Source: Ectobacillus polymachus (GTDB lineage: Bacteria > Bacillota > Bacilli > Bacillales > Bacillaceae_G). Taken from it: a stretch of DNA of 64,000 bases. Location of the stretch: contig NZ_JBLREB010000004.1 of NCBI RefSeq assembly GCF_048159605.1, positions 62,001 to 126,000 of the forward strand, written 5' to 3'. This document shows positions 15,986-23,706 of the stretch, piece after piece. Under the pieces are notes generated by a model. That model had not been told where the DNA came from. It did no database searches and saw only the letters and a list, made by a program, of their open reading frames with translations. The translations under genes and the position numbers were made by a program. How positions within the stretch are numbered: the stretch's first letter is position 1; the number at the start of each line of letters is the position of its first letter.

Positions 15986-17335
15986 ATGAAAGGAAATACC
16001 TTAATTCAATTACCAGATGGATATTTGAACCGTACACCAATTTTCCAGTTTATCCTTTTATCCATGCTTTTCCCGTTATGGGCGGTGGCAGCAAGCTTAA
16101 ATGATATTTTAATTACACAGTTCAAGCATGTGTTTGAGTTAAGTGATTTTGCGAGCGCTTTAGTTCAAAGTGCATTTTACGGAGGCTATTTTCTCGTAGC
16201 GATTCCTGCTTCATTGGTTATTAAGAAAACGAATTACAAGTTTGCGATTATTACAGGATTGCTATTTTATATTGCAGGGTGTTCGTTATTTTATCCAGCT
16301 TCACATATGGCTACATACACGATGTTTTTATTTGCGATCTTTTCTATTGCAATTGGCCTTGGATTTCTTGAAACTGCTGCGAATACATACAGTTCCATGA
16401 TTGGTCCAAGAAAGTATGGAACGCTTCGCTTAAATATTAGTCAAACGTTTTATCCATTAGGGTCAATTTCAGGTATTTTACTTGGAAAATATCTTGTTTT
16501 CCAAGAAGGAGCAAGCCTTGAGACGCAGATGGCAAATATGTCGCCAGCAGAGGCACATGCTTTCGGACTCAAAATGCTCGAGCATACGCTGGAACCATAC
16601 AAGTATATTATTTTTGTACTTGTCGGTGTACTCGTGTTGTTTATACTTACAAAATTCCCTTCTTGTAAACCGAAAATTGGAAGTGGTGAAGCGTTAGAAA
16701 AATCGCCAGGGATTATAAGTACACTGAAATACTTAGGTAGAAACAAGGATTTCCGTAAAGGGATCGCTGCCCAATTCCTATATGTAGGAATGCAAGTAAC
16801 GGTTTGGTCTTTTACAATTCGTCTAGCACTTAACATCAACCATGGCATTAATGAGCGTATGGCTTCGAATTTCATGGTGTTCAGTTTTATTTGTTTTTTT
16901 GCAGGCAAGTTCATTGCCAATTTTCTTATGACTCGATTCTCACCATCCAAGATATTGGTTAGCTACTCCATTATCGGTTCTGCTCTGCTTGCTTATGTAG
17001 CATTCGTGCCGAACATGACAGCAGTGTATGGGGCAGTCGCAGTAAGCATGCTATTTGGACCGTGCTGGCCAACCATTTATGCGGAAACACTGGAAGTTGT
17101 AAAAGAGAAGAAATATACAGAGATGGCCGGAGCGATTCTGGTTATGTCCATTGTTGGTGGCGCTTTCATACCTGCACTTCAAGGTTATGTATCTGACGTA
17201 TTCCATTCTATGCAAATCTCGTTCCTTGTACCAATGATGTGCTTTATCTATGTTGGTTTCTATTTCTTCAGTAAATTAAAAAAACAGCAGGCAGTAGAGA
17301 AACCATCAGAGGAATTAACAAAAATAGCTCAGTAA
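15986..17335 (+). CDS. deoP: FucP-type sugar:H+ symporter, probable deoxyribose permease
   Basis: A 449-residue major facilitator protein with about twelve membrane helices. The N-terminal segment (FILLSMLFPLWAVAASLNDILITQFKHVF) and QSAFYGGYFLVAIPA are like those of L-fucose permease FucP and of the deoxyribose permease DeoP of Salmonella. A large cytoplasmic loop separates the halves near residue 230. CAGGAG stands in front of the ATG. The operon (aldolase before, epimerase-like protein and kinase after) makes 2-deoxyribose the most likely substrate; the symbol is given on that basis. Confidence 0.8.
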   Translation: MKGNTLIQLPDGYLNRTPIFQFILLSMLFPLWAVAASLNDILITQFKHVFELSDFASALVQSAFYGGYFLVAIPASLVIKKTNYKFAIITGLLFYIAGCSLFYPASHMATYTMFLFAIFSIAIGLGFLETAANTYSSMIGPRKYGTLRLNISQTFYPLGSISGILLGKYLVFQEGASLETQMANMSPAEAHAFGLKMLEHTLEPYKYIIFVLVGVLVLFILTKFPSCKPKIGSGEALEKSPGIISTLKYLGRNKDFRKGIAAQFLYVGMQVTVWSFTIRLALNINHGINERMASNFMVFSFICFFAGKFIANFLMTRFSPSKILVSYSIIGSALLAYVAFVPNMTAVYGAVAVSMLFGPCWPTIYAETLEVVKEKKYTEMAGAILVMSIVGGAFIPALQGYVSDVFHSMQISFLVPMMCFIYVGFYFFSKLKKQQAVEKPSEELTKIAQ

Positions 17336-17398
17336 GTAACCTAGATAAGGGCAGTTGTGATTAGGCTGCCCATTTATTGAAATAGGAGATGATTAGGA

Positions 17399-18415
17399 AT
17401 GATGAAAGGAATCGTAGAACTACAACGGAATTTTTTTGAAGAAACGAGCAAAGTAATTTTTCATAATGAAAAAATCACAGCGAGCATATTCCGGTATTCA
17501 TCTGGAGTTGAGGCAATTGAACTGATAAATTCACGGGGGAGAATGGTTGTTCTTCCTTATATGGGGCAGATGATCTGGGATTTAGAATTTGATGATGTGG
17601 ATCTTAAAATGAAAAACATGTTCTCCCAGCCGAAAAAAGTAAGTAATGTCGTAGATACATATGGTTGCTTTGCTTTTCACTCAGGTTTGATCCGCAATGG
17701 CTGCCCGGGACCACAAGATGATTATGAATTGCACGGAGAAATGCCGTGTGCAGAAATGGACAGAGCTTGGTTAGAAATAACAGATGAGGGTATTAAGATC
17801 TGTGGTGAAACGGAGTATGCAAAAGGATTTGGCCACCATTACTTGGCTCGTCCGAGCGTTAGAATATTTAATGATGAAACGTATATTGAGATCAACATGA
17901 CTGTAATAAATCTCTCAGGTGCAGAGATGCCATTGCAGTATATGTGCCATACAAACTATGCTTATCTGGAAGATGCAGAAATGAAGCAGAGCATTCCATC
18001 TGCTGCTTTCAAGCTGAGAGAATCCGTTCCAGCCCATGTGAAGCCGACCGAAAAGTGGTTGAATTATAATCGAAAGTTAATTTCAGGTGATGAAACACTT
18101 ACAGTTTTAAATCAGCCTGAAATGTACGATCCTGAGATTGTATTTTTTGGCGATAAGTTGGATCGATATCAGAAAGAAGTAGAGTTTGAACTTGTTTCTC
18201 CAAACGGTTGTACGTTCTTTACAAAATTTTCAACAGAGGAATTAAAGTATGCAACACGATGGATTTTACATAACAGTGATCAGCAGGTAGGGGCGTTTGT
18301 TTTACCTGGTACATGCCGGCCAGAAGGTTTTCTTGCTGCTGAGAAGTCTGGAACATTAATTAAGCTTGGTGCAGGGGAAGAAAAATCATTCACAGTCGTA
18401 ACAGGTAAGAAATAG
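17399..18415 (+). CDS. Aldose 1-epimerase-like protein, DeoX-type
   Basis: A 338-residue protein of the galactose-mutarotase-like fold (DUF4432-type); visible pieces are RGRMVVLPYMGQMIWDLEF, CFAFHSGLIRNGCPG, ELHGEMPCAE and TNYAYLED. Enteric deoxyribose operons (deoQKPX) carry an uncharacterised protein of similar length, DeoX, thought to act as a mutarotase for the sugar. The place between permease and kinase fits conversion between anomers of deoxyribose before phosphorylation. The exact reaction is inferred. ATG occurs twice in a row at the start; either may be used. Confidence 0.75.
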   Translation: MMKGIVELQRNFFEETSKVIFHNEKITASIFRYSSGVEAIELINSRGRMVVLPYMGQMIWDLEFDDVDLKMKNMFSQPKKVSNVVDTYGCFAFHSGLIRNGCPGPQDDYELHGEMPCAEMDRAWLEITDEGIKICGETEYAKGFGHHYLARPSVRIFNDETYIEINMTVINLSGAEMPLQYMCHTNYAYLEDAEMKQSIPSAAFKLRESVPAHVKPTEKWLNYNRKLISGDETLTVLNQPEMYDPEIVFFGDKLDRYQKEVEFELVSPNGCTFFTKFSTEELKYATRWILHNSDQQVGAFVLPGTCRPEGFLAAEKSGTLIKLGAGEEKSFTVVTGKK

Positions 18416-18427
18416 GGGGGGAAAGAA

Positions 18428-19339
18428 ATGGATATCGCAGTAATTGGATCCAATATGGTAGATTTCATTTCATATATTGATAAAATGCCAAAAGAGGGAG
18501 AAACATTAGAGGCACCCGACTTTAAAATGGGCTGTGGCGGCAAAGGGGCAAATCAGGCAGTGGCCGCTGCTAAAATGGGCTCGAAGGTAATGATGGTAAC
18601 CAAGATTGGCGATGATATTTTTGCAGACAACACGATTAAAAATCTTGAAAGCTATGGGATTGACACGGAGTTTACTAGTAAAGTCCCTGGAACCTCTAGT
18701 GGTGTTGCGCCGATTTTTGTAGATAGGGAATCCAAGAACCGTATCCTTATTATTAAGGGTGCGAATCAATATCTCTTGCCTGAAGATGTTGATCTCGCAG
18801 CTGAGAAGCTTAAGAAATGTTCATTAATTGTTCTGCAGCTTGAAATTCCACTACAGACGATTTATCGGGCTATTGAGTTTGGAAATAAGCATGGCATTCC
18901 TGTTGTTTTGAATCCAGCACCAGCATCAAAGGATTTGGATTTTGATTATGTGTGCAAATGTGATTATTTTATCCCAAACGAAAGCGAGCTAGAGCTATTA
19001 ACAGGTATGCCTGTTGAGAGTAAAGAGCAGATGCGGGAGGCTGCATTCACTTTAATTGATAAAGGTGTAAAAAATGTGATTGTCACAATGGGTAGTCGCG
19101 GGGTTATGTGGGTAACGAAGGAGAAGGTTTGTACAGTAGATTCATATAAGGTTGACGCTATCGATACAACTGGAGCTGGCGATGCTTTCATTGGCTGTTT
19201 TGCTCATTTCTTTGTGCAAAATGGTGATGTGCTCCATGCAATTAAAATGGCTACAGCTTTTGCTGCATTAAGTGTCACAAAGCAAGGAACGCAAACCTCT
19301 TATCCAAATGTGAAAGAATTGAAACAGTTTATGGAATAA
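18428..19339 (+). CDS. deoK: PfkB-family kinase, probable deoxyribokinase
   Basis: A 303-residue ribokinase-like sugar kinase. The N-terminal signature GCGGKGANQAVAAAKMG (about 37-53) and the C-terminal DTTGAGDAFIGCF with the catalytic Asp (about 246-258) are intact. GGGGGG lies before the ATG, 12 bases after the deoX stop. Ribokinase and deoxyribokinase are close relatives; the neighbouring deoC, DeoP-like permease and DeoX-like gene favour 2-deoxyribose. The transposon end follows nine bases after the stop codon, so any original terminator has been separated from the operon. Confidence 0.8.
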   Translation: MDIAVIGSNMVDFISYIDKMPKEGETLEAPDFKMGCGGKGANQAVAAAKMGSKVMMVTKIGDDIFADNTIKNLESYGIDTEFTSKVPGTSSGVAPIFVDRESKNRILIIKGANQYLLPEDVDLAAEKLKKCSLIVLQLEIPLQTIYRAIEFGNKHGIPVVLNPAPASKDLDFDYVCKCDYFIPNESELELLTGMPVESKEQMREAAFTLIDKGVKNVIVTMGSRGVMWVTKEKVCTVDSYKVDAIDTTGAGDAFIGCFAHFFVQNGDVLHAIKMATAFAALSVTKQGTQTSYPNVKELKQFME

Positions 19340-19515
19340 CCGAGAACACTCGTGACTTTAGTCATGAGATGAATCGGCTTCGGATAGGGCGTGGCTTATG
19401 CCACGTTAACTATCCGACATATGCTTAGCTGGAAATGTACAAAAAGCACTAATATAATGACATTATATTCCATAAATCTTTTGACATATGTTATTATAAA
19501 TATGAGGTGGAACAT

Positions 19516-19635
19516 ATGGCAGAAGCAAAGAATGGCAGAGGATATGTATACTCCATTCAGTATCATCTTGTGGTTTTCCGCCAAAGAAACACAATCAGAA
19601 TTATTCCAAAGATGAAAGCGCTCGTGTTGGATTAG
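19516..19635 (+). pseudogene. tnpA (Y1 transposase) remnant, first ~20 codons
   Basis: After a ribosome site GAGGTGG, ATG at 19516 opens MAEAKNGRGYVYSIQYHLVV, which matches the N-terminus of IS200-like TnpA (usually continuing to a TKYR-type segment). From about base 19575 the sequence belongs to tnpB in another frame, so this frame ends at TAG 19633 after 39 residues. The HUH and tyrosine motifs are lost. Confidence 0.7.
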
Positions 19636-20411
19636 ATATTGGTACATCCACACTCGCCATTGCTTCTGAAAAGGAAGTGAAGCTACTCGAGTTAGCGGAA
19701 GGTTTGTCCGCCCGCGAACACAAAAAACGCATCTTACAGAGTAAATTAGATCGTAGGCGTAGAGCGAATAACCCTAACAAATATAATGAAGATGGCACAA
19801 TCAATAAATCAAATCGAGAGAAATGGATGCAAAGTGAAAATTACAAAAAAACTCGAAAAGAAGTAGCGGAAATGAGCCGAAAGGTAGCGGATAAGAGAAG
19901 ACTTGCGCACAACATTCTAGCCAACCATATTCTCTCGTTAGGTTTAGATATTCGAGTGGAAACAATGAATTTCAAAGGACTTCAAGCAAAAACAAAGAAA
20001 ACAGAGGTTAGTGAAAAGACGGGACGATTCAAACGTAAAAAACGTTTTGGGAAGTCATTAGCGAATCGTGCGCCATCGATGCTTCTTACGATTATCGACA
20101 ACAAACTAAACTATTTCGGCTTATCCCTAAAGCGGATTGACACCGCTAAAGTAAAAGCCAGTCAATTTGAACACTTCACACAAACTTACGTAAAGAAAAA
20201 ACTCTGGGAACGTTGGAACCACTTCGAACAAGGTAATGTTCAGCGAGATTTGTATAGTGCTTTCCTGATTATGAATACAAAAGATAACCTACGTGAAATC
20301 GATGTTGGACGAGCAAATAAAACTTGGGATCACTTCTTTGAAAAACACGAACAGGAAATGGAACGAATCAAACATTTGAACAAAAAACAATTACGTAGTA
20401 TCGGCTTGTAA
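19581..20411 (+). pseudogene. 5'-truncated TnpB-like nuclease
   Basis: The frame reads KDESARVGLDIGTSTLAIAS (RuvC-I Asp) onwards, then VETMNFKGLQ (RuvC-II Glu) and QRDLYSAFLI (RuvC-III Asp), ending at 20411. About 276 residues remain; the N-terminal RNA/DNA-binding half normal for TnpB is missing. The zinc-finger cysteines are absent; the corresponding region reads ASQFEHFTQTYVKKKL. A GTG at 19677 lies inside RuvC-I and would not give an intact domain. I treat it as a deletion product joined to the tnpA start. Whether any protein is made is unknown. Confidence 0.7.
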
Positions 20412-20598
20412 AACTTCAATATAAAAGGGTTTTGAACCGAGCCAACAGGGCGCTAATGGCAGCAAAAGTTGCCTTGCCCATGAAAGTCTAAGGGAAACAG
20501 CTGAGTGGCTGATGTTAGCCGAAAACTCGTTTTCGGTCATTCAGACGAAGGCTGAATGAATGTACCTTAGAACCTCGTGACTTTAGTCATGAGAGGTT
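20412..20598 (+). ncRNA. Candidate omega-RNA/right-end region of the IS605-type element
   Basis: The bases after the tnpB stop fold into several hairpins: CCGAAAA/TTTTCGG (20519-20536), ATTCAG/CTGAAT (about 20540-20558) and a terminal AACCTC/GAGAGGTT stem around GTGACTTTAGTCAT (20571-20598). TnpB systems make their guide RNA from this part of the element, with the guide taken from the flank just beyond the end. The call rests on position and folding only. Confidence 0.5.
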
Positions 20599-20756
20599 CA
20601 GGAAGACGCAAAGTTAACTGTATAAGTTGAACGAAATATTTACAATTATTTGAGCGAATTTCATACAATTTTACACAATCAAGATTTCAGCAAAAAATCA
20701 AATTCACCCTATATTAATATTTGAAGTGGTTAATGTCATCAGAATAATGTAATATG

Positions 20757-20791
20757 AAAGAGCCTAATCCCTTAGAGAGATTAGGCTCTTT
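20757..20791. terminator. Strong hairpin with A- and T-runs
   Basis: AAAGAGCCTAATC pairs perfectly with GATTAGGCTCTTT around a nine-base loop. It lies upstream of the 46-residue gene and downstream of the mobile element; it may be the former terminator of the deoxyribose operon, now separated by the insertion. Confidence 0.75.
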
Positions 20792-20844
20792 AACTTATAT
20801 AAATCTTTCGAGGATAATATATACTATGATAATGGAGTGAATAT

Positions 20845-20985
20845 ATGAGTAACGCAAAAGGTAAAGGCGGAACAGGTAGAGGAACAGACAAAAAGGGTTG
20901 GAACCGTTGGCAAGCGAAAGGGAAGAAAATAAAGAGTGCCAAACCATATACAAGCAAAGGTGTTAAAAAAACTGGCGCTGAATGA
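20845..20985 (+). CDS. Small basic protein, DUF3934-like
   Basis: A 46-residue protein, MSNAKGKGGTGRGTDKKGWN at the start, rich in Lys and Gly, with a central GWNRWQAKGKK and a tail SAKPYTSKG. Short Bacillus proteins of the DUF3934 group look like this as I remember them; their role is unknown. AATGGAG lies eight bases before the ATG and a strong terminator follows, which supports a real gene. The high charge suggests nucleic-acid contact, but that is speculation. Confidence 0.7.
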   Translation: MSNAKGKGGTGRGTDKKGWNRWQAKGKKIKSAKPYTSKGVKKTGAE

Positions 20986-21022
20986 TAAAGTTAATAATAA
21001 AGGGTATAGTAACTCTTAAATA

Positions 21023-21066
21023 AAAAGCCGGTCTGGGTGACAATACGTCATGCTAACCGGCTTTTG
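21023..21066 (+). terminator. Terminator after the 46-residue gene
   Basis: AAAAGCCGGT/ACCGGCTTTT with an inner TGAC/GTCA pair forms a strong hairpin followed by TTTTGTT. Confidence 0.85.
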
Positions 21067-21287
21067 TTAGTATAATAACATGTTTAAACTAAAGGGATTC
21101 TTTCATCTGATTTACAATGAAGCTACCGGATGAAAAAAATCCCTGGACGATGCTACAAACAGCTATCGGTCTAAGCGAGAGAATGTAAGAAGGTGTCTCA
21201 AACAGTGAGGCTCTCTTTCTTTTTCCACCCAAGTATGGCTTCAGGTATAATCATACATATAAAACGTGTTAGAGGTGTACAGATAAA

Positions 21288-21962
21288 ATGAGACCGACTG
21301 TCTTACTTGCCGATGATGATGAAAATATCAGAATGGTTACGCAGCTTTATTTAGAAAAAGAAGGGTTTCAAACAAAAATAGCTTGTGATGGTCAACAAGC
21401 TCTTCATATGTTAGAAAAGGAGAAAATTGATTGTGCTGTCATTGATATTATGATGCCTGGTATGGATGGTTGGCAGCTTTGTAAAGAAATTAAGTCGTAC
21501 TATGAGATACCGGTTTTAATGCTTACTGCTCTAGGTGAAGCAGAAGATACGATTAAAGGATTTCAAATTGGAACGGATGATTATATGACAAAGCCGTTTC
21601 ATCCAATGGAACTCGTTATGCGTGTAAAGGCACTATTAAAACGATACAATATTTCCCTAGCAGGAAGCTTGTCCTATACTAATATCCATATTGATAGTAA
21701 TCGGTATGAAGTGCAGATTGGGGAAGAGGTCGTTACGCTGCCAATTAAACAATTTGAATTGTTATATACATTAGCAACTCATCCTGGAAAAATTTTCACA
21801 CGAGATGAACTGATTGAGAAAATCTGGGGATTCGATTATGAAGGGGATGAAAGAACAGTGGATACGCACATAAAAAGGTTACGAAAGCGATTGAAAGAAT
21901 TTGAAGATCTACTGCAAATTGTTACGGTCAGAGGATTAGGATATAAGGTAGAGATATCATGA
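21288..21962 (+). CDS. OmpR/PhoB-type response regulator
   Basis: A 224-residue response regulator. The receiver has the acidic pair at LLADDDEN, the phosphoacceptor Asp53 in VIDIMMPG and the lysine in DDYMTKPFHP; the C-terminal winged helix contains FELLYTLATHPGKIFTRDELI and DERTVDTHIKRLRKRL. It forms a two-gene unit with the kinase that follows; the stop and next start overlap in ATGA. A TATAAT at 21246-21251 is a possible -10 box. The stimulus is unknown. Confidence 0.9.
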   Translation: MRPTVLLADDDENIRMVTQLYLEKEGFQTKIACDGQQALHMLEKEKIDCAVIDIMMPGMDGWQLCKEIKSYYEIPVLMLTALGEAEDTIKGFQIGTDDYMTKPFHPMELVMRVKALLKRYNISLAGSLSYTNIHIDSNRYEVQIGEEVVTLPIKQFELLYTLATHPGKIFTRDELIEKIWGFDYEGDERTVDTHIKRLRKRLKEFEDLLQIVTVRGLGYKVEIS

Positions 21963-23317
21963 TAAAGTCCATCTATGTTAAAAATATACTCAATTATTTT
22001 CTTGTGATTATTGTGTCACTGGTTGCTGCGTTTTTGCTTACCTCCTTTTTATTTCAAAAGCAGGAAGTACAAAGACACGAGGATGAATTAATTGCACTAG
22101 GAAAAAATAGTATTCTTTTCTATCAAAATGTAAATAATGACATGTTTAATGACTATGTGAAGAATATGTCCTCCTTCCAAGCAGAGATTTATATATATAA
22201 TCAACATGGAACCGTAGTAGTGCCACAAAATACAGAGACACCAAAATGGAACCAAAAAACAATTGATGATGTGATAGCAGGTACGGTATATCGAAATATG
22301 TCCAACCCACGTATGGAAGCAGTGGGGTTACCATTTGAATATAACAATGAGAACTATGCGTTATTTATCAAGCCGAGTTATGAAAAAATCGTTCATCAAA
22401 TAAGAACTACTTTATTAACAGCATTACTAACTGCTTTCGTAGTAGGGATTCTCCTTATCCTTTTAACGACTCGATTTTTAGTAAAGCCTATTGTTCACAT
22501 GACTCGTGCAACAAGAGAACTCGCAAAAGGAAATTTTAGCGTTCGAATGAACATTACGAGCAAGGATGAAATTGGGGAACTCGCTAACAGCTTTAATTTT
22601 ATGGTAGAAGAATTAGATAAGACCGAACAAATGAGAAAAGATTTTGTTGCGAATGTGTCCCATGAAATTCAATCTCCACTCACTGCAATTAAAGGGATGA
22701 CAATCGCATTAAAGGACGAAATGGTAAATCCAAATGATGTAAAACGTTATCTTGGCCTGATTGAACAGGAGAGTGAACGGTTATCTAATTTAACGAAGCA
22801 ATTGTTACAGTTATCGTCCCTAGAAGCAAATAAAAACGTACTTCATCCGAAAGTATACCGCTTAGATTCACAAATACGTAAGCAGCTTGTTGCGATGCAA
22901 TCTATGTGGATGGAAAAGCAGCTTGATATTCAATTCGACCTACCAAAACTGGAAGTATATGCGGACCAAAACCTAATGAGCCAAGTGTGGACCAACCTAC
23001 TCTCCAATGCCATTAAGTATAATTGGACAAACGGCACCATTACGGTAAACGGATACGAAATCGATGATACTATCGAAATCATCATTTCTAATACAGGCAA
23101 CGGAATACCAGCCGAAGACATACCTTATATTTTTGACAGATTTTATAAAGTAGACAAATCCCACACAAGAACAACAAAAGGCTATGGCATTGGCTTAGCT
23201 GTTGTAAAACGAATCATCCATCTTCACAATGGAACCATTTCTGTAAATAGCATCGAAGGAAAAGAAACAACCTTCCGCGTACGATTAACAAAACAAAAAA
23301 CCGAAACTGTAACGTAA
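21959..23317 (+). CDS. Membrane sensor histidine kinase
   Basis: A 452-residue kinase: membrane helix at about 10-31, an extracytoplasmic sensor of about 115 residues, a second helix at about 151-171, HAMP domain to about 225, the phosphoacceptor His235 in NVSHEIQSPLTAIKG, and a C-terminal ATPase with NLLSNAIKYNW (N box), NTGNGIPAED (G1) and GYGIGLAVVK (G2). It is the partner of the response regulator at 21288, with overlapping ATGA. No transporter adjoins the pair, so the regulated function cannot be deduced. Confidence 0.9.
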   Translation: MIKSIYVKNILNYFLVIIVSLVAAFLLTSFLFQKQEVQRHEDELIALGKNSILFYQNVNNDMFNDYVKNMSSFQAEIYIYNQHGTVVVPQNTETPKWNQKTIDDVIAGTVYRNMSNPRMEAVGLPFEYNNENYALFIKPSYEKIVHQIRTTLLTALLTAFVVGILLILLTTRFLVKPIVHMTRATRELAKGNFSVRMNITSKDEIGELANSFNFMVEELDKTEQMRKDFVANVSHEIQSPLTAIKGMTIALKDEMVNPNDVKRYLGLIEQESERLSNLTKQLLQLSSLEANKNVLHPKVYRLDSQIRKQLVAMQSMWMEKQLDIQFDLPKLEVYADQNLMSQVWTNLLSNAIKYNWTNGTITVNGYEIDDTIEIIISNTGNGIPAEDIPYIFDRFYKVDKSHTRTTKGYGIGLAVVKRIIHLHNGTISVNSIEGKETTFRVRLTKQKTETVT

Positions 23318-23320
23318 GGA

Positions 23321-23356
23321 GGAAATTGCAGATCAGAGTTGATCTGCAATTTTTTA
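23321..23356 (+). terminator. Terminator after the two-component genes
   Basis: AAATTGCAGATCA and TGATCTGCAATTTTTT form a perfect stem with a GAGT loop and T-run, a few bases after the kinase stop. Confidence 0.9.
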
Positions 23357-23508
23357 GTTGGCTCCAGAGAATTGAGCGAAAGGAAAAATAATAGAGCGTT
23401 TTTAGGAGAGCGAACCATAAGTAAATGAGGTTTTTATAATCAATATATTAATATCTCTAAATTCTATGCTAGAATTAAATAGAAAAAGGAAAAAATTTAG
23501 GGGGCATC

Positions 23509-23640
23509 ATGACTTATATACTTCCTGGGCAAATGCTTGCATTTATATGCAGAATTCTTCTTTTCATTACTAGTCAGGGAAGACTACTAAAAGGTAAAAC
23601 CAACTGGCCCTTAGCAGATGGGGTATTCGTAATAGTGTAA
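23509..23640 (+). CDS. Possible 43-residue ORF of unknown function
   Basis: ATG at 23509 follows TTAGGGGG at a short distance. The product begins MTYILPGQMLAFICRILLF and is partly hydrophobic. I do not recognise it; it could be a small membrane peptide or the remnant of a longer gene. It lies alone between the two-component system and the orphan kinase. Confidence 0.3.
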   Translation: MTYILPGQMLAFICRILLFITSQGRLLKGKTNWPLADGVFVIV

Positions 23641-23706
23641 GGATAGTTTTGATAGAATATTGTTTGATTTTAAATATCAGAAAGGCTTCATATACTTTTA
23701 CTAGTA

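Larger units (their letters stand above)
19349..20598 (+). mobile_element. IS200/IS605-type element with internal deletion
   Basis: The 20-mer CTCGTGACTTTAGTCATGAG occurs at 19349-19368 and again at 20574-20593. A hairpin GTGGC/GCCAC near 19389-19402 looks like a left-end transposase site. Inside are the start of a tnpA (19516) joined to a tnpB lacking its 5' half, then about 180 bases rich in hairpins. The exact element limits are estimated. The element looks non-autonomous: no complete tnpA is present and the nuclease is truncated. Confidence 0.65.

Noticed and set aside
21180..21240. Possible IS end (GGTGTCTCAAAC) before the response regulator
   Set aside because: Only a short match to IS-end-like sequence, no partner end and no transposase fragment.
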